NCBI GenBank assembly: GCA_003427395.1
Contig: BFEA01000473.1
Span: 151,206 to 197,558, forward strand
DNA: 46,353 nt
Source: Chara braunii
Lineage: Eukaryota > Streptophyta > Charophyceae > Charales > Characeae
Direction of reading: 5' to 3'
Below are positions 31,620-40,943 of this stretch, in pieces (the stretch's first letter is position 1; the number at the start of each line of letters is the position of its first letter). Under the pieces are notes generated by a model that had not been told where the DNA came from, did no database searches, and saw only the letters and a list, made by a program, of their open reading frames with translations. Made by a program: the position numbers and the translations under genes.

Positions 31620-31783
31620 TGAGAATGGAAAGGAATGACCCTAACCAGACTGTTCGACTTGAGAATGGAAAGGAATGACCCTAACTAGGCTGTTCGACTT
31701 GAGAATGGAAAGGAATGACCCTAACCAGGCTGTTCGACTTGAGAATGGAAAAGAACGACCCTTACTAGGCTGTTCGGGAATGA
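31620..31783 (+). repeat. 40-bp tandem repeat, four copies
   Basis: Units begin GAGAATGGAAAGGAATGACC and end GCTGTTCGACTT; starts at 31621 and 31661 give a 40-bp period. The last copy is diverged. It is followed by GATTGAGAAAGG short repeats around 31840-31880. Confidence 0.9.
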
Positions 31784-31899
31784 CCCCTGACAAGGGTCAT
31801 TTATTTTGAAATAGGCACTGGGGTCCCCTGCATAATTGATTGAGAAAGGTTGATTGAGAAAGGTTTATTGAGAAAGGATGATTGACAATGAGCTGGAAT

Positions 31900-32075
31900 G
31901 AGCAATGAGAAATGGAAAAAGCCGGTGGGTCGGTCATTGAAATAGCCAATGGGATGGATGGAAAAGGCCAGTGGGTCGGTCATTGAAATAGCCAATGGGA
32001 TGGATGAAAGAAATGGAAAAGGCCGGTGGGTCGGTCATTGAAATAGCCAAGAGGATGGATGAAAGAGAATGAGAA
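31900..32075 (+). repeat. ~50-60-bp tandem repeat, three copies
   Basis: Units contain GGTGGGTCGGTCATTGAAAT and AGCCAATGGGATGGATG. Fragments of the same words (GGGTCGGTC, GACCGACC) recur to about 32390. Non-coding. Confidence 0.85.
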
Positions 32076-33334
32076 GGACAGGATAAAGAAGGTCGAGCCT
32101 TAAAGTCAAGAAGGGCAGGGACCGTTGGGACGGTTACAAGGATTGGGGGTTGAGAAATGAGAGAATTGAGGATTGAATGGGCCGAAGGGTCGGTCTTGAG
32201 AAATGACTATTGAAAAAACGACCACCAGATCGGTCGTGCAGGTGGCCTTGTTGATGAGAGGCTGCCGGACCAGCCATGAGAATCATCCTTGGAAATAGCA
32301 TTGGATTGAGAATTTGAGAATTGGATATTGCATTGCATAGTCAGGGGACCCTAGACAACTTGATGTAAGGTCGTCGGACCGACCATGGAAATAGCAAGAG
32401 ATTGAGTTTTCCCTTTTCTTCTAATCTCGGGTCTCAACGTAAAGGGGATAACAATGCCTGCATCGCGACCCCAGGACCTCTACCCGTTAAGGGAAAAGGT
32501 CCCAGCGCGACCTATTTCCCATAAGGGAAAATAAGGGTTGAAGGACCATGGCATCATTCTCTTTGAATGATGCTGGCCGTCCGGAACTAACCCCGACAAC
32601 GAGCTCTAGTCGGGGAGTTCAAACTGCGCCTCATGTTGAGAACCTAAACGTCAAGGGAGTGGAGCCAAACGGGCGAGAGAACCATTTTTTTTCCTAAGTC
32701 TCATTTTTTTCTCCCCAACCACACGCCATGCCGTAGAGGGGCGGCACGACCATTTGGAATGGACCACGATTGCTCACATTAAGTTGAGCGGCACTGTCCA
32801 GAGGGAGGAATCCGGCATGGTACCAGGTGGAAGCCGCAACCACCACAGGGCGAGTGACACCGCCCTGCCGGATCATTACAACCGTTCCGGGACTAACCGC
32901 GAGGTCTTCGTAACTGCACTCGCAAACTAATTGAGAGTCCCAACTCTCTTGAAAGGAAGAGGCCGGATCCAAGAAAACACCACTTGGGAGGAACGATTCG
33001 CGAGAAAGTCTTTACGGCAAGACGGGGTTCTGGGAGGTTTTTGGACTGGACCTACCTGCCAGATATGAGGAGGTACCTCAGTGATGATGCCCGTCTCGTA
33101 AGCGGCAAAAGGTCAGACGGAGTAGGGGATGAGGTGAGTTATCAGCAGGGGGAGGACTGATCACCCTTCCTTTTTGGGGCTGATGGGTCAGCATCCGTCT
33201 ACTCAGTTGGTGGGCCAAGGTCTGCATACCTCCAAGTGAGAATTAGTCGTGCGATGGGGACATCGCATTTTGAGTGGGGGAAGGTGTGCCATCTACCGAT
33301 GAAAAAGCGTGCAAAAGAGAAGGTTACCATGAGC
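32076..33334 (+). other. Non-coding 3' internal region, second part
   Basis: No sense-strand gene supported. Only short frames are present, plus the antisense frame at 32694-32995. Confidence 0.5.
32694..32995 (-). CDS. Unrecognised antisense frame, about 100 codons
   Basis: Open on the minus strand between a TAA upstream and a stop at 32694. The product reads like a compact beta-rich protein (SPGTVVMIRQGGVTRPVVVA, then PFQMVVPPLYGMACGWG) rather than low-complexity noise, but there is no ATG near its start and no family I recognise. It may be a relic of an inserted gene. Low confidence. Confidence 0.2.
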
Positions 33335-33840
33335 TCAAGAAATTGTGTAATTGACTTTGCGCAGGCTTGAGAAAAGGCCTGGCAAGATGTCCAGAAGAAA
33401 AAAATGGATGTGTAATCAACTTTGCGCAGGCTCGAGAAAAGGCCTGGCAAAATGTCCAGAAGAGAAACGAATGAGTAATTGACTTTGTGCAGGCTTGAGA
33501 AACGGTCTGGCAAGATGTCCAGAAGAAAAACGCTTGTATAATTGACTTGCACAGGCTTGAGAAAAGGCCTGGCAAGATGTCCAGAAGAGAAATGGATGAG
33601 TAATTGACCTTGCATGGGCTTGGGAAAAGGTCTGGCAAGATGTCCAGAAGAGAAATAGATGAGTAATGGAATTGGTATGGAGAAGAACTGACAAGACGTC
33701 CAGAAGAAAAGGGCATGTGTAATTGGGTTTGCGTAGACTTAAGGAAAGGTCTGGCAAGACGCCCAGAAAAGGGATATATGTGTAATGGACTTTGCATAAG
33801 TTTGAGAAAAGGCTGGCAAGATGCCAGAAGAAAGATGCGT
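33335..33840 (+). repeat. ~62-bp tandem repeat, about eight copies
   Basis: Units carry TAATTGACTTTGCGCAGGCT, GAGAAAAGGCCTGGCAAGAT and GTCCAGAAGA. Landmark spacing is 65, 63 and 62 bp. Frames on the minus strand such as the Phe/Leu-rich ones are repeat artefacts. Confidence 0.9.
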
Positions 33841-34187
33841 ATGGAATGGACTAAGTGACACGCACTTTTTAGCTTGGGTACAAGAAAGGTCGAATTAGGG
33901 TGACATGCATGCGAAATTGGCAAGGCTAGAGAAAGCTGGGCAAAAAGACATGGGAAAAAGAAATGTGAATTTGACTAAGTATAAAATTGAGGAAAGAATG
34001 ACGGGAGACGTGGATTGCACGGGCCGAAAAGCCAAGAAGGAAAGGCATTAAGGGTAACGGAAGCCGGAAAAGGAGTCTGGTTGGCAAGGGATGGAAGGTG
34101 GATCAACCAAAAGGTGCCTAGGATGGCAAGACTCGAGGGAGAAGTAGGGGCAGCGAAAGGAGGAAAACTGGAAAGGGTTTTGATATA

Positions 34188-34432
34188 CTACGGGTGATGA
34201 ATGAGACGAAAGGGGTTTTAATGCTCTGAGGGTGATGAACGAGACGAAAGGGGTTTTGATGCTCTGAGGGTGATGAACGAGACGAAAGGGGATTTGATGC
34301 TCTGAGGGTGATGACCGAGATGAAAGGGGTTTTGATGCTCTGAGGGTGATGAACGAGACGAAAAGGGTTTGATGTACTACGGGTGATGAATGAGACAAAT
34401 GGGGTTTTGATGTACTACGGGTGATGAATGAG
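34188..34432 (+). repeat. 38-bp tandem repeat upstream of the 3' LTR
   Basis: About six units with GGGTGATGAACGAGACGAAA and TTTGATGCTCTGA; GGGTGATGA starts at 34192, 34230 and 34268. It is homologous to the 35-bp repeat at 1-152 in element 1, so the array is a standing feature of this family's 3' end. Confidence 0.95.
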
Positions 34433-34644
34433 ACGTGAGAAGCCTAAAGGGGAAAGAAAGTTTGACCCTATACACCCCTCCCCGTTCCAAGGTCGGAAAC
34501 TAAAAGAAAATCGCGAAAGGAGCAAGAAAAGAAAAAAATTGGACCCTGGAAAACTAACCACCCATAACATCTCCTCCTCCTCTTCCGTCTACCCCTCCAA
34601 ACCCCACACACAAGAGCTTGGTGCGTGATGAGGACATCGCAAAT

Positions 34645-34658
34645 GAGTGGGGGGAATG
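34645..34658 (+). promoter_or_regulatory. Polypurine tract of element 2
   Basis: GAGTGGGGGGAATG touches the 3' LTR start at 34659. It corresponds to 344-357. In LTR retroelements this tract survives RNase H digestion and primes plus-strand DNA. Confidence 0.7.
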
Positions 34659-37600
34659 TGTCGGGACTAGTGAGTCCCGAATAACTTCCCTTAACTCGAA
34701 AGACTGAATATCGACGAATTGTGCACAACAGAGAAATTTGGAGTGAGGCGGCAGAGGAGAGAAAAAACAAAGGATTAGGCCACAAGAGGGAGTGATGTCC
34801 TGGGGTGAAAACCACAGGAGGAGAAAACCAGCAACGGCACGAGAACAAGCGCAGGAGCAGGGGCATATAAGACGTAGCATGAGGCCGGGAGGGCCGTTGG
34901 AATGCAATAAAGACTAAGGCCAAAGGGCCCTTGAACCAGCAAATGAAGCACGACAGCGATAAAAGAATGAGGAAGTCGAGAGATGGATGACCCCGGGGCC
35001 GTGGGAAGCTAGAGAATGAGGGGCCAACGCAGGGGCCATAGCCTCGGAGCGGAGGCCCACGACCAAAGAAATCGGCGCGCACAAGGCACAAGAAAAGACA
35101 AGGGGGAGGGGTCACCATGGGGCGGCAAAGCGCCCAAGGGACGTGTGACACCTCGGGGAAAGGCACTCGGGGCCATGTGGGATTAAGTAAAAATAATGGC
35201 ATCCGGGGCGAAATGTGTCGGGGACCACCCGCGGGACTAAGTGTCGGGGACCTCAGGCGGGACCAAGTGTAGGGGACCACCGACAGGACTAAGTGTCGGG
35301 GACCACCGACGGGACTAAGTACCGGGACCACCGACGGGACAAGTGGCGCGGACATGTGAAAGTCCCAAGAAGAAACGACGGCACCACATGAGGGAAAAAA
35401 ATAAGAGCAAGGTGCACCGTCAAGATCGACATCTTGACGGCCAAGAATATTAGCACCACTAGTGTAGCAAACGGGAAGGCCAAAAGGAAAAGAAAAAGTA
35501 AAGAAAACTGAAGTCGGAGGCATGGGAGCAATCCGAAAAATCTCGGATTAGCCTCCCTCAAGAAAATAGAGTCAAATAAGGCCCCGTATGAGAAATAGGC
35601 CTCCGGGTGAAAATCGGAGTAGGAGGGGTCATTATGAGGGAAAGATAGCAGTGAGAGGAAGCTCCCATGAGCATAAGAAGGCCATTATTGCAGTCCGAGA
35701 TATAACGGACTGCACCTTGGGCATAGGAAGGGCCAAAACTAAGAGGAAGGGGCTAGAAAAGGGCCTTAATCCACTTGACACTTGGCATGTTAGAAAAAAG
35801 AGAAAAAAGAAAAAAAAATGTGAGAGAATAAGACAAAAAGAGTGAAAGGGAATGAGTGAGTTGGCCGTCAGTAGAGACTGCCACAAGTCGGGACTAGCAG
35901 GTCCCTACTGTCCAAAAAAGGAGGAAAAAGAAAAGAAAAGAAAAGCGAAAAAGGTCTTAACGGTAAAAAACGGTCACTTGAGGAGATTCATCCGTGACCA
36001 GATTCATTCTCGAATATGGCGGTTACAAAGGACTTTGATTTTCTTTGATTTTTGCAGAGAAAATCAAAGAAAATCCAGGCCCCATGCAACCGGAATGAAA
36101 CGGATTTACATGCACGAGGAGAAACACATGTTTTAGGTGTATCCGAAGCCAAAATAAAGTCCGGATGCACTTGGGAATTGACCGTTTCTTTTTCTTTTTG
36201 AGTAGGGACTAGTTGTGGGGTATTGGGGTTAGGAAATTGACCCCTATTGCAGTCCGAGTTGCAACGGACTGCATGGGGGAGGGAAAACACATGTTCTAGG
36301 AGCATCCGGAACCAATATTGAGCCCGGATGCACTTACAAATTTAACGCTTCATTCTCTTTTAGCATGGGGCAAGTTGTGGGGCTGTGGGACTAGAAAGAT
36401 GACCATGATTGCAGTCCGAGAAATAACGGACTGCATGGGGGGTGCCTAGGCTAAGGAAAAATGAGCCACAGCAAGCCCGGAAGGCTAGAAAAGAGCGATT
36501 TCGGCATGAGGCAAGTGGAGACGGTAAACAGCAACCGTGAGATGAGATCTCAGGGCCTAGAAAAATCAGCACACATGTACAGATGATGGGACCACTGAAG
36601 GCAAGGGGGCTTCAAAAATAAAAATGGGACACCATCCGGAACGTTGTCGGCGATGAAGTGGGTCCAAATAATAAAAGTCGAAAAACGGGACGCACGCCGG
36701 CGGGACCGCCGGCGGGACAAGAAAATGGAACTAACATGGAGGAAAGTGGTGGGGACTTGGGGTGTCCCAAGGGGACCATGAGCAAGCACAAGGAGGGCCA
36801 TGGGAGAAAACAAAGCAAAATAATGAGGTTGGCAGCGCTGCCCAGCAGTCCGAGATATCTCGAATTAGCTAGGCATGAGAAATAAGAGTCTCAAGAGGCT
36901 AAACATGAGAAAAAGAATGTCCTTAGAAAATCGGAGCAAATGGGGCTCAAGATAGACAAACGTAGGAAAAACAGAGCTCTCTAGGAGCATGGGTGTGACA
37001 TTGTTGGAATCCGAGATATAACGGTCAAGTAACAGCCATGAATCTGGCCTTGAATGAGGTCCTAGGGCCTAGAACGAGGGTGCACAACAGTTTGACACTT
37101 GTCACAACTGAGATAAAAAAAAAAACTAAAAAAAATGAGAGAGAAATGAGGGAGAATGAGACAAAAAGGAAGAAAAGAGTGGAGGAGAGTGTGCCGGCCT
37201 ATTGGGACCTGCACAATAGGGACTGACATGTCCCAACTGTGACCTCATCCCTCCTAGAATGAGGGAGGGCAATCCGGATTGTAGAGACTCTCAATAAAAT
37301 CTGAATTAAAAAGCAAGAAACGAGAAAAAATGCAAAAAGGAAATGGCCGGTTTTCTTTTTGACCATGGATCTGAGATCAGATCTCATGGTGGAGAGGAAC
37401 TAGCCGTCTTTAGTGGGCCAGCTCAAAACGGCTAGCTCCGGAATGAGATGGCAGCCCAAAATGGAAAGAAACAAAAGAGGAAAAAGACGAAACTGTGCAT
37501 TTGGCCCGAAAAGAGAGCCAGATGCATCAAAAATTGAGAAATTGAAGCAAGGGCTACTAGGGGGTGGCACGGATTATTGCTGGTCTTGGATCTCAGCCAG

Positions 37601-38410
37601 ATCCAAGGCTAAAAAGGTGCCGCTGCATGGAAAAATATCTCGGCCTACCAAAAATGAGATACAAACTGAAAAAATCGAGAAAATGGTCCACAAGGCCTTT
37701 TTCTTTCAAGTAAAATTGCCCCTTGGGTATTAGGACCCAAGGGGGCAGCATTTGTGAGGCAAAAAGGAGGCCCGAGTAGGCCAAGAGGCAATCCGAGTTG
37801 GTACCAACCACTCGGACTGCATGTACTTGGCCAAAAAGAGGCTCGGGTACCTCCAGAAAGGCCTAGTAGTGAAATTTTGCCTTGGGGGTACCTCGGTTTA
37901 CCTCAAGGCTCATGGGGAGGCTCATGGGCTGGCCGGACTGCTGGTTTCAGCCTACATAAGCTGGGAATTCAGTCCGCCACTTTCACAACTGCATGAGGAG
38001 TGCCCATGCAGCCCAAGTGAGCTCATGAGAGCACTCTTTCACTTGGAGAGAGGAGAGGAGAGCCCATGCTAGTTTGGGAGCTTGGTGGAGGCCATGAGCT
38101 AGGGAGAGGAGCTCTAGAGACTAGAGGTAGTGAGGCTGGCACTACGGGAGGTGATCCGCCATAGCCGCCTAGGTGTGAGGAAGAGAGAGAGGCTAGAGGG
38201 AGCCCCATTAGCCCTCCTAGAGGGGAGGACTCCATAGCCATGGTGATGGGAGCTTGAGGCAACTTAGGAAGAGGTGAGAAAGGAAGGAGAGAGGCTTGAA
38301 GAAGGAGGGAGTCATAGCCAAGGAGGAGTTGTGCAAGGAGGAGGAAAGCCTCATCAAGATTAAGACTTCATCTCCAAGACACTGACAAGGTGAGTGAAAA
38401 AAAGAGGATG

Positions 38411-38632
38411 CATCTTCTTCTTCATCTTCTTCTTCATCTCCTTCTTCTTCTTCTTCTTCTTCTTCTTCTTCTTCTTCTTCCTCTTTTTTTTTTTTTTTTT
38501 TTTTCTTCTTCTTCTTCTTCCTCCTCCTCTTCTCCTTATCCTTCTTCTTCTTCTTCCTCCTCTCCTCCTCCTTATTCTTCATCTTCTTCTTCTTCTACTT
38601 ATTCTTCTTCATCTTTTTCTTCTTGTTGGGAT
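38411..38632 (+). repeat. Pyrimidine tract of the 3' LTR
   Basis: Longest of the three tracts, with TTC units and a run of about twenty T near 38485-38505. Same position as in the other LTRs. Confidence 0.9.
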
Positions 38633-38639
38633 ACTCAAA

Positions 38640-39837
38640 CTCTTGATTCTTCACTCACATAGTAGTAGGTAGTGCTCCGATTCTTCTATGCATGATCTTA
38701 TGTTGGTTATTTGTGATTTGGGCTACTCAAACTCTTGTTTTTCACTCACACACTAGTAGGTAGTGATCCGATTCTTCTATGGATGAAGTCATGTTGGTTA
38801 CTTGTGATTTGGGCTACTCAATCTTTTGTTTTTCATTCACACAGTAGTAGGTAGTGCTCCGATTCTTCTATGGATGATCTCTTGTTGGTTACTTGTGATT
38901 TGGGCTACTCGAACTCTTGTTTTTCACTCACACACTGGTAGGTAGTGCTCCAATTCTTCTATGGATGATCTTCTGTTGGTTACTTGTGATTTGGGCTACT
39001 CAAACTCGTGTTTTTCACTTACACACTAGTAGGTAGTGCTCCGATTCTTCTATGGATGATGTCATGTTGGTTACTTGTGATTTGGGTTACTCAATCTCTT
39101 GTTTTTCATTCACACACTTGTAGGTAGTGCACCGCTCCTTCCATGGATGATCTTTGATGCAATCTTGGTGATCTAGCCTACTCACACTCATGCTTTTCAC
39201 TCACACACTTGTACGTAGTGCACCCCTACTTCCATGGATGATCTTTGAAGCAATCTTGGTGATCTAGCTTACTCACACACATGCTTTTCTCTCACACACT
39301 AGTAGGTAGTGCACTGCTACTTCCATGGATGATCTTTGATGCAATCTTGGTGATCTAGCCTACTCACACTCACATTTTTCACTCACACACTAGTAGGTAG
39401 TGCACCGCTACTTCCATGGATGATCTTTGATGCAATCTTGGTGATCTAGCCTACTCAAGTTCATGCTTTTCACTCACACACTAGTAGGTAGTGCACCGCT
39501 ACTTCCATGGATGATCTTTGATGCAATCTTGGTGATCTCGCCTACTCGCACTCATGCTTTTCACTCATACACTAGCAGGTAGTGCACCGCTACTTCCATG
39601 AATGATCTTTTATGCAATCTTGGTGATCTAGCCTACTCACACTCATGCTTTTCACTCACACACTAGTAGGTAGTGCACCACTGCTTCCATGAAAGATCTT
39701 TGATGCAATCTTGGTGATCTAGCCTACTCACACTCATGCTTTTCACTCACACACTAGTAGGTAGTGCACCGCTACTTCTATGGATGATCTTTGATGCAAT
39801 CTTAGTGATCTGGCCTACTCAAACTCCTGCTTTTTGT
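38640..39837 (+). repeat. 91-bp tandem array of the 3' LTR
   Basis: About thirteen units of the same two subfamilies as 13800-15289. The switch from the CCGATTCTTCTATGG to the CCGCTACTTCCATGG type is at about 39115. Confidence 0.95.
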
Positions 39838-40186
39838 ACTAACTTCTAACCTCCCTACTGAGGCTGGTACCCAGTCTTTTGTAGTGCTGGGCCGGCCTCC
39901 TACTCACTAGTACCTACCGGCCTGAACCATTGATCTAAATCAATGGTCCAGTTTCGACCTGGACTTGGTGCCTAAACTCGACAGCCTCTGCAGCGCCGCT
40001 GGTAGGTCCTATGCTGGACCGGTACCCGCCTTGTGGCCGTTGGCCTGGGCCTCTACCCCTGGCCTCCCTGAACCGCTGTGGTTCTGACCTATCTGGGCCT
40101 CATCTGAACCGTCGTCCCTTAGGCCTACCCTGCCTATTTGGAACCGGGCCCTAATTGGGGTCCGTGTGGCTCAGAATGCCACAACG
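39838..40186. other. Unrelated segment inside the 3' LTR
   Basis: About 350 bp, C+T-rich on this strand and unlike the rest of the LTR, replacing the second array and the CT-rich run of the 5' LTR. It contains a clean stem, ACCATTGAT/ATCAATGGT with a 4-base loop (about 39929-39950), and repeated GGCCT/AGGCC words. It could be a small non-autonomous insertion or a filler at a deletion junction. Confidence 0.6.
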
Positions 40187-40943
40187 GACTGATTGAGCAA
40201 AGAAAGGAGAACAATGAGAAGCCAAAGAAAACGAAAGATTAGGCATGCGGGAAGGGCTATGCGTTGACCCTAATGGAGGATTGTATCGGTCTTTGCTTTC
40301 GTGTGGGATTGTGCAGGTGAGTAAAGTCTTGGGATGTCTTGAGCGGGACCGGGCCGGGAGAAATCGGGCGGCAAAGGAAAAGGGGAAGAGGGGGCAAAGG
40401 GGCTACGAGCCCTTAGTGTAAAACCGAACCATGAAGGAGACCTTTGTGCTTGAGACTTGGAATTCGAACAAAAGAAAGGGATGAGGCTTGTTGCTGATCG
40501 GACTGTGAAGTAGCCTGTGCATGCATGTGAAGGCCCCGAAAGGACTAAGGGGCCTGCACACAAGAGAAGAAGAAATCCCAAAGAACCCCTGGACTGCCTG
40601 CGTATTGGAAGGAGCATTTGCTTGAGAATACAACCAAGAAAAAAAAAAAAAATCAGCGTTTGCGGAATGACCAGCGAGACTACCACCCGGCATGAGGGTT
40701 GAGCTACATCCCCAATGTCAAAGCTCTCTCGCGCGATGGCCCACCCCCATCCATCTCAAAGCACTAGGTGGGGGTGACCCTGGGACGAACGGCCCGCGCC
40801 CTGAGCGTGAGCATGGGCTGGCCGAGCCAAATGGGACCCGCAGCGGGGTCGACCAAGGCTCGAAAGTCTACCGGGGCTTGGCCCTACACCGTATACCATC
40901 TCTCAAGGGTCAGGACTTGTGTTGGGACCCACAAGTCCCGACA

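Larger units (their letters stand above)
9785..40943 (+). mobile_element. Giant Ty3/gypsy-type LTR retrotransposon, about 31 kb (element 2)
   Basis: Two direct LTRs (9785 to about 17655 and 34659 to about 40943) flank about 17 kb holding, in order, four paralogous ORFs, gag, protease, RT-RNase H-integrase, acidic ORFs, repeats and a polypurine tract. RT before RNase H before integrase is the Ty3/gypsy order. The two LTRs differ at about 16-18 positions in their first ~245 bases by hand count, while LTR copy 1 is further away, so they form the natural pair. No convincing target-site duplication is seen: the left flank ends CTGG, and the right flank begins CCGG if the LTR ends at 40943. Ordinary plant LTRs are a few hundred bases to about 5 kb. 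Other oversized Ty3/gypsy elements (Ogre in legumes, Burro in planarians) are the closest parallels I know. Confidence 0.85.
34659..40943 (+). repeat. 3' LTR of element 2 (about 6.3 kb)
   Basis: Starts TGTCGGGACT and is collinear with the 5' LTR: GC-rich repeats (35217-35345), stem-loop field (to about 37840), pyrimidine tract (38411-38632), 91-bp array (38640-39837), then an unrelated insert (39838-40186) and the conserved segment (40187-40888). It ends either at GGCCCTACA (40888, where similarity to the 5' LTR stops) or at AGTCCCGACA (40943), the reverse complement of the LTR start and so a better formal terminus. It is shorter than the 5' LTR because of fewer array units and loss of the 92-95-bp array. 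One arm of the CACTAGTG hairpin is deleted at about 35455. Confidence 0.85.

Noticed and set aside
33199-33923. Repetitive Phe/Leu/Ser frames on the minus strand
   Set aside because: Produced by the ~62-bp tandem repeat; the three frames show the same repeat shifted.
34188-34432. C/D-box snoRNA cluster (TGATGA and CTGA recur)
   Set aside because: The boxes are only about 30 bases apart in a 38-bp repeat, there is no terminal stem or guide-length spacing, and one word is simply part of the repeat.
34468-35523. 351-codon antisense open frame at the start of the 3' LTR
   Set aside because: The plus strand is purine-rich and carries GTCGGGGACCACCG-type repeats, so the minus strand rarely shows stops. 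The equivalent frames in the other two LTRs are broken in different places, and the product is low-complexity (RHLVPSVVPDT-like repeats).
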